DNA of 11,995 nucleotides from Demequinaceae bacterium UBA4004 (lineage in GTDB: Bacteria; Actinomycetota; Actinomycetes; Actinomycetales; Demequinaceae): assembly GCA_002384765.1 (NCBI GenBank), contig DGBM01000304.1, positions 1 to 11,995 on the forward strand, written 5' to 3'. Under the pieces are notes generated by a model. That model had not been told where the DNA came from. It made no database searches and saw nothing but the letters and a program-made list of their open reading frames with translations. How positions within the stretch are numbered: position 1 is the first letter of the stretch; each line of letters begins with the position of its first letter. Positions 5,585 through 11,995 of this stretch are shown one piece after another. Both the position numbers and the translations under genes were made by a program.

Positions 5585-5821
5585 CCCGGAGGACAGCCCC
5601 GGCGGCACGGAAAAGCCGTAGAAACCCCGTGAGGCCTAGAACGCCCCGTAGCAGCCGTTAGAGGGTGAAGCGATTCCCCCTGAGCGGATGAGTGGCTGGT
5701 CAAGGCAGACCAGGGCAGCACCAAGCGATCTCTCTTCCGCCTGTACCGTCCTGACGGCCTTGTGCCGTGGCGTGTGACCAACCGAGCGATCGAGCGACCG
5801 ACGCGGTGGTGGCCGTCCTTC

Positions 5822-5849
5822 TTGACACCCGTTGTGCATTATCGGCGTT
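5822..5849 (-). other. partial dif-like site at the right end (degenerate XerD arm)
   Basis: On the minus strand the XerC arm is AACGCCGATAA (5849-5839), 9 of 11 identical to the left site. The centre TGCACA (5838-5833) is identical. The XerD arm reads ACGGGTGTCAA (5832-5822) and lacks the TTATGT start. The site has the same orientation as the left site. The same DNA also forms a wider near-palindrome: GTTGTGCATTA (5831-5841) against TTATGCACCAC (5848-5858), 9 of 11 pairs, centred on TCGGCG. Confidence 0.6.
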
Positions 5850-5945
5850 ATGCACCACCGGTCTGTCGAGCCGTGGAATCTGTCCGCAACTGGCAAATCC
5901 TGCCCGCTGACGCCCTGGTAGCGCCTTTTGCGCGAGCCCGTGACT

Positions 5946-5971
5946 GGAACATTAGCGCGGCATCGGACGTT
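5946..5971 (+). promoter_or_regulatory. sigmaR/SigH-type promoter of rbpA
   Basis: GGAAC (5946-5950), then exactly 18 nt, then GTT (5969-5971) matches the GGAAY-N18-GTT pattern of the thiol-stress sigma factors (Streptomyces SigR, mycobacterial SigH). The predicted start lies about 35 nt before the rbpA ATG. Streptomyces rbpA is a known SigR target, so context and sequence agree. No vegetative promoter is obvious nearby. Confidence 0.7.
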
Positions 5972-6013
5972 CCTTGATGTACGGGTCACAAACCCGCCTG
6001 AAGGAGGCTCAAC

Positions 6014-6349
6014 ATGGCCGATCGTGCACTGCGCGGAATGCGTCTGGGAACCCAGAGCATGGAGCGTACCGCTGGCATGGATCTCGCGGAACGCCACGAG
6101 GTTCACTATGACTGCCCCAAAGGGCACGTCCTCGTCTTTCCCTTCGCCGCCGAGGCGGACGTGCCGCTGTCCTGGGAGTGCCACTGCGGTTCGCTCGCGT
6201 TGCTTCGTGATGGTGAGCGTCCGGAGCCGCGAGAGGTGCGCCACCAGCGCACGCACTGGGACATGCTCCTGGAGCGCCGCACCATCGCCGAGCTCGAGGA
6301 ACTCCTCCAGGAACGCCTTGCCGTTCTCAGGGCCAGTCGCGGGGCCTAG
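6014..6349 (+). CDS. rbpA: RNA polymerase-binding protein RbpA
   Basis: This 111-residue actinobacterial transcription factor binds RNA polymerase and the principal sigma factor, stabilises the open promoter complex and affects rifampicin tolerance. The N-terminal tail (MADRALRGMRLGTQSMER) is typical. The zinc-binding core has C34-x3-H38 and a C56-x-C58 pair (ECHCG). Basic linker and sigma-interaction residues follow, including RTHWDMLLERRTIAELEELLQERLAVLR (79-106), the most conserved part of the family. The ATG start follows AGGAGG (6002-6007) at 6 nt. Transcription is probably from the sigmaR-type promoter just upstream. The gene converges on ppm1, and the two stop codons share the CTAG at 6346-6349. 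The identification is secure. Confidence 0.96.
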   Translation: MADRALRGMRLGTQSMERTAGMDLAERHEVHYDCPKGHVLVFPFAAEADVPLSWECHCGSLALLRDGERPEPREVRHQRTHWDMLLERRTIAELEELLQERLAVLRASRGA

Positions 6350-7083
6350 GCGTCCTGCCTGCGGGCGCCGCGTCGCCCGCCGAACACTCTCTGAATTCCC
6401 CACCATGTGACCTTGGCGAGCGCTTCGCGAATGATCGCGCCGCTCATCTTCGAGGCGCCGGCGTTGCGTTCGACAAACGTGATCGGCACTTCGCTCACGG
6501 TGCCACCGGCGAGCATCACGCGCCACGCCATGTCGATCTGAAAGCAGTACCCCTGAGACTCCACTTGCGCCAGGGCGAGCTTTCGCAGGATCGGGGCGCG
6601 GTAGCTGCGGAAACCGGCCGTGGCATCCCTGATCGGCACGCCGAGCGCCAACCTGACATAACGGTTCGCGTTCGTGGACAGGAACTTGCGATGCGCCGGC
6701 CAGTTGACCACGGTGCCGCCGGGAATCCATCGTGATCCGATCACCAAGTCGTGGTTCTCGGCCTGCGCCAGAATCTTCGGCAGGTCCTGGGCTCGATGTG
6801 AGCCGTCGGCGTCCATCTCGATGACCACGTCGTAGTCGCGCTCCAGTGCCCACGAGAACGCCGCCAAGTATGCCGCTCCGAGCCCCTGCTTCGCGGCACG
6901 ATGCATCACGAACACGTGGTCGTCGATCGTGGCGCGACCGTCGGCCCACTCCCCCGTTCCATCCGGCGAGCCGTCGTCCACCACCAGAATGTGGGCGTCG
7001 GGTGCGACATCGCGCACGCCGTCCACCTGGCGAGGCAGCGACTCGATCTCGTTGTACGTGGGAATGATGATAAGTGTCTTCAT
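6346..7083 (-). CDS. ppm1: polyprenol monophosphomannose synthase (GT2)
   Basis: This 245-residue single-domain glycosyltransferase of family 2, GT-A fold, has the start IIIPTYNEIESLP (5-17), VVDDGSPDGT (34-43), and the metal-binding DAD motif in EMDADGSH (89-96). GSRWIPGG (116-123), DATAGFRSYR (153-162) and GYCFQIDMAWR (178-188) follow. It transfers mannose from GDP-mannose to polyprenyl phosphate, giving the lipid-linked donor for protein O-mannosylation and cell-envelope mannolipids. The absence of C-terminal membrane helices suits the DPM1-like soluble or peripheral type. The ATG overlaps the stop of lnt (ATGA, 7083-7080), so the two are translationally coupled. In M. tuberculosis the two activities form one fused protein. 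The stop lies in the CTAG shared with rbpA. Confidence 0.93.
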   Translation of the reverse strand: MKTLIIIPTYNEIESLPRQVDGVRDVAPDAHILVVDDGSPDGTGEWADGRATIDDHVFVMHRAAKQGLGAAYLAAFSWALERDYDVVIEMDADGSHRAQDLPKILAQAENHDLVIGSRWIPGGTVVNWPAHRKFLSTNANRYVRLALGVPIRDATAGFRSYRAPILRKLALAQVESQGYCFQIDMAWRVMLAGGTVSEVPITFVERNAGASKMSGAIIREALAKVTWWGIQRVFGGRRGARRQDA

Positions 7084-8618
7084 GAACGGCCCCTCCCGCG
7101 GGATCGACTCAGGAGCACCCCGAGCGCGACCAGGCCAGCAAGAAGCTCAAGCCCGACAGCGAGCGGTCCTCCCCAGTGGGATGCAGGCGTGAGGGTCGTC
7201 CTGAGCGGGACGGTGGCGATGCCGGCGTCCCTCGTGAACAGTTCGGCACGGTCGATCACGCGTCCAGTGGGCGAGATGACCGCGCTGACGCCCACGGTCG
7301 AGACCTGGAACGTGGCCCGTCCCGTCTCCATCGCCCTGATTCGCGACATCGCGAGCTGCTGGGTGCTTTCGGCCGTGGCACCAAAGGTCGCGTTGTTCGT
7401 CTGCACCGCCAGGAACTCGGCGCCCTCTCGCACCGCCTGACGAGGCACCCAGTCGTAGGCCACCTCAAAACAGATGATCGGGCCGACGGTCACGTCCCGA
7501 TCAAGCGACGTGATGGGCACCTCGATTCTAGCCGGCCCCTCCCCCGGCAAGACATCGACGCTCACGCGATCCACGGCACTCGAAAAGCGCCTGGCAATTG
7601 ACCTCATAGGGATGTATTCGGCGAACGCGGCAGGCTGTTGCTTCCGATACGCGGCCCCCGGCAGAGCCTGACCGCTCGGCAGCCACACAAGCGACGTGTT
7701 GTAGCGGCCGTTGACGGGCGTGTAGTCGTTGGTGCCGAGCAACAGGGGCGCGTTGAATGCCTGGGCCGCCTCCGTGACGGCGGCGGCCGTCTCTGCATCC
7801 TCGCGGGGATCGATATCGGAGGCGTTCTCGGGCCACATGATGAGGTCCACGGCCGCGTTGGGGTGTGCCTGCGCGAGCGCGAGAGTCGCGTCGCGATGAT
7901 TGTCGGTGACCTCGCGGGCACGCGAGAACGAGTCGAGGCCCTCATTGGCGAGGTTGCCTTGCGCCCATGCCACCGTGATCTCGCCGTTTTGAGCACGCCC
8001 GTCGAGCGGAAGCCCGATGGGCAGGATGGCGATCGCGATGACGGCGACGAGTGTGGCAAGCCCCTGAATGACGCTCCGCTCCCGCAGCGCCAGCAATCCG
8101 ACACCCAGAATTGCTCCAAGCAGGGCCACGGCAAGCGATATGAGCGGCACGCCCCCAAGCCAGGCCAGGCGAGCCACAGGCGAGTCGGCCATGCTGAAGG
8201 CGAGACGTCCCCACGGAAAGCCGCCGAACGGCCACGCGGACCGCAATTGCTCCGCTCCGACCCAGAGCAGAGCAAAGGCCGCGGGCTCGAGCCACACCAA
8301 ACGCCCCAGGGTGCCCAGGCGCGTCATGCGGGCCGTGAGAGCGCCCACAAGGCCGATGGCGATGGACTCCGCTGCGGACAATGCCACCCAGGGAATCCAG
8401 CCCACGGCGACGTAGGCCCACCACAAATGCGGCAACAAGAACGCCATTCCGAACAGCCATCCCAGCCCAAATCCGCTGCGCGTGCGGGCGTCGCGCAACG
8501 CCATATAGAACATGCTGACGGCGAGGAATGCGATCGGCCACCAACCCACGTCGGGGAAAGCCAGGAACAGGGCCAAGCCGCCAGCCCCCGCGAGAATCAC
8601 CCGGCGCGCTGTGGACAC
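7080..8618 (-). CDS. lnt: apolipoprotein N-acyltransferase
   Basis: This membrane enzyme adds the third acyl chain to the N-terminal Cys of lipoproteins. With a GTG start at 8618 it has 512 residues, the usual length. There are about six N-terminal membrane helices (residues ~5-205), including FLAFPDVGWWPIAFLAVS and the conserved WPFGGFPWGRLAFS loop. A nitrilase-like catalytic domain follows, with Glu264 in WPENAS, Lys326 in YRKQQPAAFAEYIP and Cys383 in IICFEVAYD, so the triad is complete. A last hydrophobic helix (LAVGLELLAGLVALGVLL) and an Arg-rich tail end the protein. No start has a clear ribosome site. The frame is open up to GTG 8672, which would overlap helY by 32 bp. I prefer 8618, about 22 bp after the helY stop. 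The gene is followed by ppm1 with an ATGA overlap. Confidence 0.92.
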   Translation of the reverse strand: MSTARRVILAGAGGLALFLAFPDVGWWPIAFLAVSMFYMALRDARTRSGFGLGWLFGMAFLLPHLWWAYVAVGWIPWVALSAAESIAIGLVGALTARMTRLGTLGRLVWLEPAAFALLWVGAEQLRSAWPFGGFPWGRLAFSMADSPVARLAWLGGVPLISLAVALLGAILGVGLLALRERSVIQGLATLVAVIAIAILPIGLPLDGRAQNGEITVAWAQGNLANEGLDSFSRAREVTDNHRDATLALAQAHPNAAVDLIMWPENASDIDPREDAETAAAVTEAAQAFNAPLLLGTNDYTPVNGRYNTSLVWLPSGQALPGAAYRKQQPAAFAEYIPMRSIARRFSSAVDRVSVDVLPGEGPARIEVPITSLDRDVTVGPIICFEVAYDWVPRQAVREGAEFLAVQTNNATFGATAESTQQLAMSRIRAMETGRATFQVSTVGVSAVISPTGRVIDRAELFTRDAGIATVPLRTTLTPASHWGGPLAVGLELLAGLVALGVLLSRSRGRGRS

Positions 8619-8640
8619 CGGACCATCGTACGTGGTCGCC

Positions 8641-11385
8641 TCAGTAGGCCACGACACCACGGCGCATGGCACCGATGGCCGACACTGCCCGGTCCCGCGT
8701 AGTGGCGGACGGTGCGACCTGGGCGATCTGATCGAGGGCGTCGATCACCTGCTTGCACCACCGCACCATGTCTCCTGGAGCGATCGTGGTGCCGTCCAGC
8801 ACCGTGTCGAGCCCCTTTCCTTGAGCCCAACCATGAATCGACCGCACCAAGCCCCAATGAGGCGGAGGAAGGGCAGCCAGCTGGTGCTCGGTGTGCATGT
8901 CGTCCACTCGCGACCAGATTCGCTGAGTCTCGCGCAGCGCGTGTCCCAAAACTCCTTGCGAGCCGCCCGGGACGTGAGGGGCACCCTCCCCGTCGTCGCG
9001 ACGCGCCGAGTAGAGCAGTGTGGATACCGCGCTCGCGAGGGCTGGCGGGTGCAGTTGGTCCCAGACACCCTTGCGCAGGCACTCCGCGATGACGATGTCG
9101 TTCTCGGCGTACAGGGTGCGCAGCATGCCGCCCACGCGAGTGACAGTGAGGTTGTCGCCCTCGCCTTCCACGTAGCCGAGCTCCTTGAGGACGTGGCAAC
9201 GGCGGTCGAAGATCGCCGCAATGGAGCCGGTGGCTCGTGAGATCTCGCCGGTGAGGCGGTCCTTGTCCCTGAGGGTGCGGAAGTAGCGCTCCGCCCACCG
9301 GGAGTGATCCTCCCGGTCTGGGCAGGCGTGACAAGCGTGAGATCTGATGGCGTGGCGGACGCTGTCGAGTTCCGTGCGTGGCGCCTCCGCGGGGGCGCGT
9401 GCGGCGCGGGCGGCCTGATGCATCGTGCGGCCCTCGCCCGCCACCCGGGATCCCAACTCCTTACGCGCCCGTGGATCCTTCGGCTGGAACCTTCGCGGTA
9501 GCGTCATCGTGCCCACCACATCGAGGCCCGAGTGCAGGTCGGCCAAAGAGAGTCTCAGGAGCCGGCCGGAGTCGCTGACCACGCTCGGGCGGGGCGCGTG
9601 CGTGTCACTGTCCGGGTGAACCACCACCGCGTACCCGGCGCGCCGCCCGCCTCCGATGCGCACGAGGTCGCCGCGGGACAACGAACTCAGCTGGGCCGCA
9701 GTGGCCTCCTTGCGAGCTGCGCTCGCGACCCTCGCCGTCTTCTTCTCCGCCCTGCCCAGCCGTTCCCGCAGCGCGGCGTACTCGTGGAAGTCGCCTTTGT
9801 CGCACTCCATCGCTTCCCTGAACCCCTGCAAGGACGCCTCCAGCTCGCGCACGCGGCGCGCGATGCCCACCACCGACTGATCCGCCTGGAACTGGGCAAA
9901 GGACATCTCCAGCACATCGCGGGCACGCGGCACGCCCGACGTGGCCACGAGGTTGATCGACATGTTGTAGTTGGGCTGGAACGACGAGATCAGCGGGTAG
10001 GTGCGTCGAGACGCCAACCGCCCCAACTGATGTGCGTCGAACCCGGGGTGTTCGACCACCACGGCGTGTCCCTCGACGTCAATGCCGCGCCGGCCCGCGC
10101 GCCCTGTGAGCTGGGTGTACTCCCCCGCCGTGAGGTCCTTGTGGCCTTGGCCGTCCCACTTCACCAGCTTCTCCAGCACCACGGAGCGTGCGGGCATGTT
10201 GATGCCCAGTGCGAGGGTCTCCGTGGCGTACACCACCTTGATGAGTCCCGCGGCGAAGAGTTCCTCCACCACCTCCTTGAACAGCGGGATCAGGCCAGCG
10301 TGGTGGGCGGCGAGACCCGCCTCAAGGTGGTCCCGCCATGCCGCGAACCCGAGCGCGCCCAGATCCTCGGGGGCCAGACCCGCGCAGCGCGTGTCGACGA
10401 TCTGGCGGATCCGTTCACGCTGCTCGTCAGTGGTGAGCACGATGCCGCCGTGACGGACCTGTTCCACGGCGTCTTCGCACCCCGCCCGCGAAAAGACGAA
10501 CACTATCGCGGGGAGCAGCCCTTGGGCGTCGAGCTGGTCGACCACGGCGAATCGCGGCGGGCTGCGACGAGGCTTGGCCCCTGGGCCGCCGCGACCCCGG
10601 TAGCTGCCTCTACCTGGTGCGCCGCGGTGTTCCGGCGGGCGGGATCGCCTGACGATCGCGTCAATCTCTGGGTTGAGGCGGGCGGCCGTGGCGGGGTCGG
10701 TGGGGTCGGTGCCCGGTGCATAGAGATCGAACATCCCCTCGCGCAGCAGCACGTGGGGCCACAGCGGCACGGGCCGCGTCTCCGACACGATGACGCGCGT
10801 GTCGCCACGCACTTCGGTCAGCCAGGCGCCGAACTCCTCGGCGTTGGACACGGTCGCGGACAGTGCCACCAGTGCGGTGGCCGCACCGGCATTGACGATG
10901 ACCTCCTCCCACACCGAGCCTCGGAAGCGGTCGGCCAGGTAGTGAACCTCGTCGAGCACCACCACGCCGAGGTTGTCGAGGTCGCGCGAGTCCGCGTAGA
11001 TCATGTTGCGGAGCACCTCGGTGGTCATGACCACGATGTCCGCGTGCGGGTTGATGGACGTGTCCCCCGTCAGCAGGCCCACCTTGTCCGGTCCGTAGTG
11101 CGCGCGCAGGTCGCCAAACTTCTGATTGCTCAGTGCCTTGATGGGGGTCGTATAGTACGCCTTGAGCCCCCTGCGATGCGCGTGCTCCACCGCGAATTCG
11201 CCCACCACGGTCTTTCCGGCGCCCGTGGGGGCGGCGACCAACACCGAATGGCCCTCCGCGACCGCCTCACAGCCCTCCCGTTGGAAGTCATCGAGCGGAA
11301 ACGGCAGGGACTCCTCGAAAGCGAGCACCTCCGGGGTGCGCCGTCGCCGCTGCGAGGCTGCATAGCGTTCGGCCGGGCTGGTCAC
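8641..11385 (-). CDS. helY: DExH-box helicase, SKI2/HelY type
   Basis: This 914-residue superfamily 2 helicase shows motif I APTGAGKT (52-59), motif II DEVH (145-148), motif III SAT (176-178), VFVFSRAGCE (295-304), ATETLALGINMPAR (387-400) and motif VI QLTGRAGRRGID (425-436). The C-terminal half fits the Mtr4/HelY arrangement, including HACHACPDREDHSRWAERY and RKGVWDQLHPPALASAVSTLLYSARRD. A Gly/Arg-rich low-complexity segment (about residues 246-276) interrupts the space between the two RecA-like domains. The actinobacterial member is mycobacterial HelY, presumed to act on RNA or structured nucleic acid, but its cellular role is poorly defined. The GTG start at 11385 lies 9 bp after the lipid-kinase stop, with only a weak ribosome site (GGCAAG). 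It is probably co-transcribed with lnt and ppm1. Confidence 0.93.
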   Translation of the reverse strand: MTSPAERYAASQRRRRTPEVLAFEESLPFPLDDFQREGCEAVAEGHSVLVAAPTGAGKTVVGEFAVEHAHRRGLKAYYTTPIKALSNQKFGDLRAHYGPDKVGLLTGDTSINPHADIVVMTTEVLRNMIYADSRDLDNLGVVVLDEVHYLADRFRGSVWEEVIVNAGAATALVALSATVSNAEEFGAWLTEVRGDTRVIVSETRPVPLWPHVLLREGMFDLYAPGTDPTDPATAARLNPEIDAIVRRSRPPEHRGAPGRGSYRGRGGPGAKPRRSPPRFAVVDQLDAQGLLPAIVFVFSRAGCEDAVEQVRHGGIVLTTDEQRERIRQIVDTRCAGLAPEDLGALGFAAWRDHLEAGLAAHHAGLIPLFKEVVEELFAAGLIKVVYATETLALGINMPARSVVLEKLVKWDGQGHKDLTAGEYTQLTGRAGRRGIDVEGHAVVVEHPGFDAHQLGRLASRRTYPLISSFQPNYNMSINLVATSGVPRARDVLEMSFAQFQADQSVVGIARRVRELEASLQGFREAMECDKGDFHEYAALRERLGRAEKKTARVASAARKEATAAQLSSLSRGDLVRIGGGRRAGYAVVVHPDSDTHAPRPSVVSDSGRLLRLSLADLHSGLDVVGTMTLPRRFQPKDPRARKELGSRVAGEGRTMHQAARAARAPAEAPRTELDSVRHAIRSHACHACPDREDHSRWAERYFRTLRDKDRLTGEISRATGSIAAIFDRRCHVLKELGYVEGEGDNLTVTRVGGMLRTLYAENDIVIAECLRKGVWDQLHPPALASAVSTLLYSARRDDGEGAPHVPGGSQGVLGHALRETQRIWSRVDDMHTEHQLAALPPPHWGLVRSIHGWAQGKGLDTVLDGTTIAPGDMVRWCKQVIDALDQIAQVAPSATTRDRAVSAIGAMRRGVVAY

Positions 11386-11394
11386 CTTGCCAAT

Positions 11395-11995
11395 CTAACG
11401 CGGACGAGCCCCAAGAACGCGCAGCGCCTTGGGCACAACTTCGATGGTGAGCGGCTCTCCACCCACCAATTCACCGTCGGCGAAGGCGGGCGGCAGCACC
11501 GCTCCCCCACCGGCCTGGGAGATCGTGACCTTGCGCGCCTCCATGATGCGCACGCGAGGGTCGTCGATGTGCGAACCGTCATACAGTTTGGGAAAAATCT
11601 GGAGGATTTCCCGGCGTTTCAGCGGTTCCGTGATCACGAATTCCAGCATGCCGTCCGTCACCGATGATGCGGGAGAAATGCGCAGTCCACCCCCAAACAC
11701 GTGCGAGTTGGCGACGGCGACAAGGGTGCACTGCTGAGTCCACGTGACGCCGTCCACCGTGACCTTGACGCCGTAGGGGCTGTAGCGCGGCAACTCCCGA
11801 AGCATCGCCACCTTGTACTTCACGGGTCCGCGGGGATACCTGAGCCTGCGCGCATACGCCGCGATCGCCGCGTCGACGCCCCCGGACAGCACCGCAGCAA
11901 AATAGCGCGGCGACGCCGGCACCTCGACCCCGTTACCCGAGATCTTGCCGAGGTCGATCGTGGCGACTTCGCCCTGCAGTCCCAGTTCGATGCGC
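11395..11995 (-). CDS. diacylglycerol/lipid kinase (DagK/YegS-like), C-terminal part, 5' end outside window
   Basis: The frame is open to the right edge, so the N-terminal kinase domain with the GGDGT-type motif is not visible. The ~199 residues present match the C-terminal beta-sandwich half of bacterial lipid kinases. They include a TIDLGKI strand, RYFAAVLSGGVDAAIA, YPRGPVKYKVAMLREL, ANSHVFGGGLRISP, SVTDGMLEFVI and FADGELVGGEPLTIEVVPKALRVL. The SGGVDAAIA, GGGxxISP and DGE elements are the family's most conserved C-terminal motifs. These enzymes phosphorylate diacylglycerol or related lipids using ATP and recycle lipid intermediates at the membrane. The stop is TAG at 11397-11395, with helY beginning 9 bp later on the same strand, so an operon is likely. 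The exact lipid substrate cannot be told. Confidence 0.85.
   Translation of the reverse strand, partial: RIELGLQGEVATIDLGKISGNGVEVPASPRYFAAVLSGGVDAAIAAYARRLRYPRGPVKYKVAMLRELPRYSPYGVKVTVDGVTWTQQCTLVAVANSHVFGGGLRISPASSVTDGMLEFVITEPLKRREILQIFPKLYDGSHIDDPRVRIMEARKVTISQAGGGAVLPPAFADGELVGGEPLTIEVVPKALRVLGARPR

Larger units (their letters stand above)
5456..5821. other. non-coding right part of the element
   Basis: No frame here has a start, ribosome site or family motif worth calling. The stretch holds several stems. Besides the two-tier structure at 5486-5572 there is CTGGTC (5696-5701) with GACCAG (5708-5713) around AAGGCA. Just to its left, GCAGGG (5421-5426) pairs with CCCTGC (5441-5446), enclosing GGAC/GTCC. 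Confidence 0.4.
4079..5847. mobile_element. candidate Xer-exploiting integrative element (IMEX), repeat to repeat
   Basis: A perfect 15-bp direct repeat, TGTGCATTATCGGCG, occurs at 4079-4093 and 5833-5847. It is the dif centre plus nine bases of the XerC arm, and identity stops exactly at the boundary with the XerD arm. The unit between crossovers is 1754 bp. It holds two small convergent genes (4354-4755 and 4721-5101), no recombinase gene, and strongly structured non-coding DNA near each end. Elements that rely on the host XerC/XerD (CTX and TLC phages, the gonococcal genetic island) leave this pattern: one full dif and one partial site in direct orientation. How it would replicate or move between cells is not visible. 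Confidence 0.6.

Noticed and set aside
5293..5661. A 122-codon plus-strand frame in the right part of the element
   Set aside because: It runs straight through the nested inverted repeats, is Pro/Arg-rich without motifs, and has no ribosome site.
4079..5847. CRISPR array or tandem repeat explanation for the repeated 15-mer
   Set aside because: There are only two copies 1.75 kb apart, with genes between them and no regular spacers.
5822..5850. TTGACA at 5822-5827 as an outward promoter from the element toward rbpA
   Set aside because: The -35 box is perfect, but the positions 17-18 bp downstream read GCGTTA or CGTTAT, which are poor -10 boxes.
6179..6193. CxC instead of CxxC zinc knuckle in RbpA (ECHCG) as an unusual change
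   Set aside because: As I recall, other Micrococcales RbpA proteins also have a shortened C-x-C-G form, so it is probably a lineage trait.
5636..6949. A 437-codon minus-strand frame covering rbpA and part of ppm1
   Set aside because: It overlaps rbpA in antisense and ppm1 in another frame, has no family motifs and no ribosome site. It is a shadow frame.
7638..8702. A 354-codon plus-strand frame opposite lnt
   Set aside because: It is antisense to the conserved Lnt catalytic and membrane regions, with a charged, low-complexity composition and no motif.
9532..11667. A 711-codon open frame on the plus strand antisense to helY
   Set aside because: It lies wholly opposite a well-supported helicase and lipid-kinase gene, has no recognised motif or start signal, and is the usual result of high GC leaving the opposite strand free of stops.

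Overview
The window comes from a high-GC Gram-positive chromosome. The presence of RbpA, a separate polyprenol-phosphate-mannose synthase, an actinobacterial-type Lnt and the SKI2-like helicase HelY points to an actinobacterium, plausibly in the Micrococcales. The genus cannot be named from the sequence alone.

Layout. (1) 1-270 is the 3' end of an RND efflux pump gene, followed by about 500 bp with no convincing gene. (2) 781-3092 is a divergent redox-type locus. An HxlR-family repressor (minus strand) faces a doxX - luciferase-domain protein - SDR operon (plus strand). Between them lies a good sigma70-type promoter (TTGACC, 17 bp, TATAAC) with inverted repeats across and just after it. The SDR has His where the family normally has its catalytic Tyr. 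(3) 3093-4067 is gene-poor and holds a broken IS21-type IstA fragment. (4) 4068-5849 is the most notable part. A site that reads on the minus strand as a XerC/XerD dif site (4068-4095) is followed 1754 bp later by a partial dif-like copy (5822-5849). The two share exactly the central hexamer and most of the XerC arm, while the second XerD arm is degenerate. The interval carries two small convergent genes of unknown function, no recombinase, and unusually structured non-coding DNA at both ends. This is the arrangement expected of an integrative mobile element that exploits Xer (IMEX). (5) From 5850 onward is conserved core chromosome: rbpA on the plus strand behind a sigmaR/SigH-type promoter, then a minus-strand run of lipid kinase, helY, lnt and ppm1.

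How the parts work together. The minus-strand run is tightly packed: 9 bp between the lipid kinase and helY, about 22 bp between helY and lnt, and an ATGA overlap between lnt and ppm1. Lnt and Ppm1 are two domains of one protein in Mycobacterium tuberculosis and link lipoprotein acylation with mannosyl-donor synthesis. Here they are separate coupled genes. The rbpA and ppm1 genes converge and share the palindrome CTAG as both stop codons. The HxlR/DoxX/SDR group resembles in outline the quinone- and electrophile-response loci of Firmicutes (YodB/CatR with DoxX-like CatD), but its inducer is unknown.

All assignments come from reading motifs by eye. No database searches, folding programs or alignments were run.
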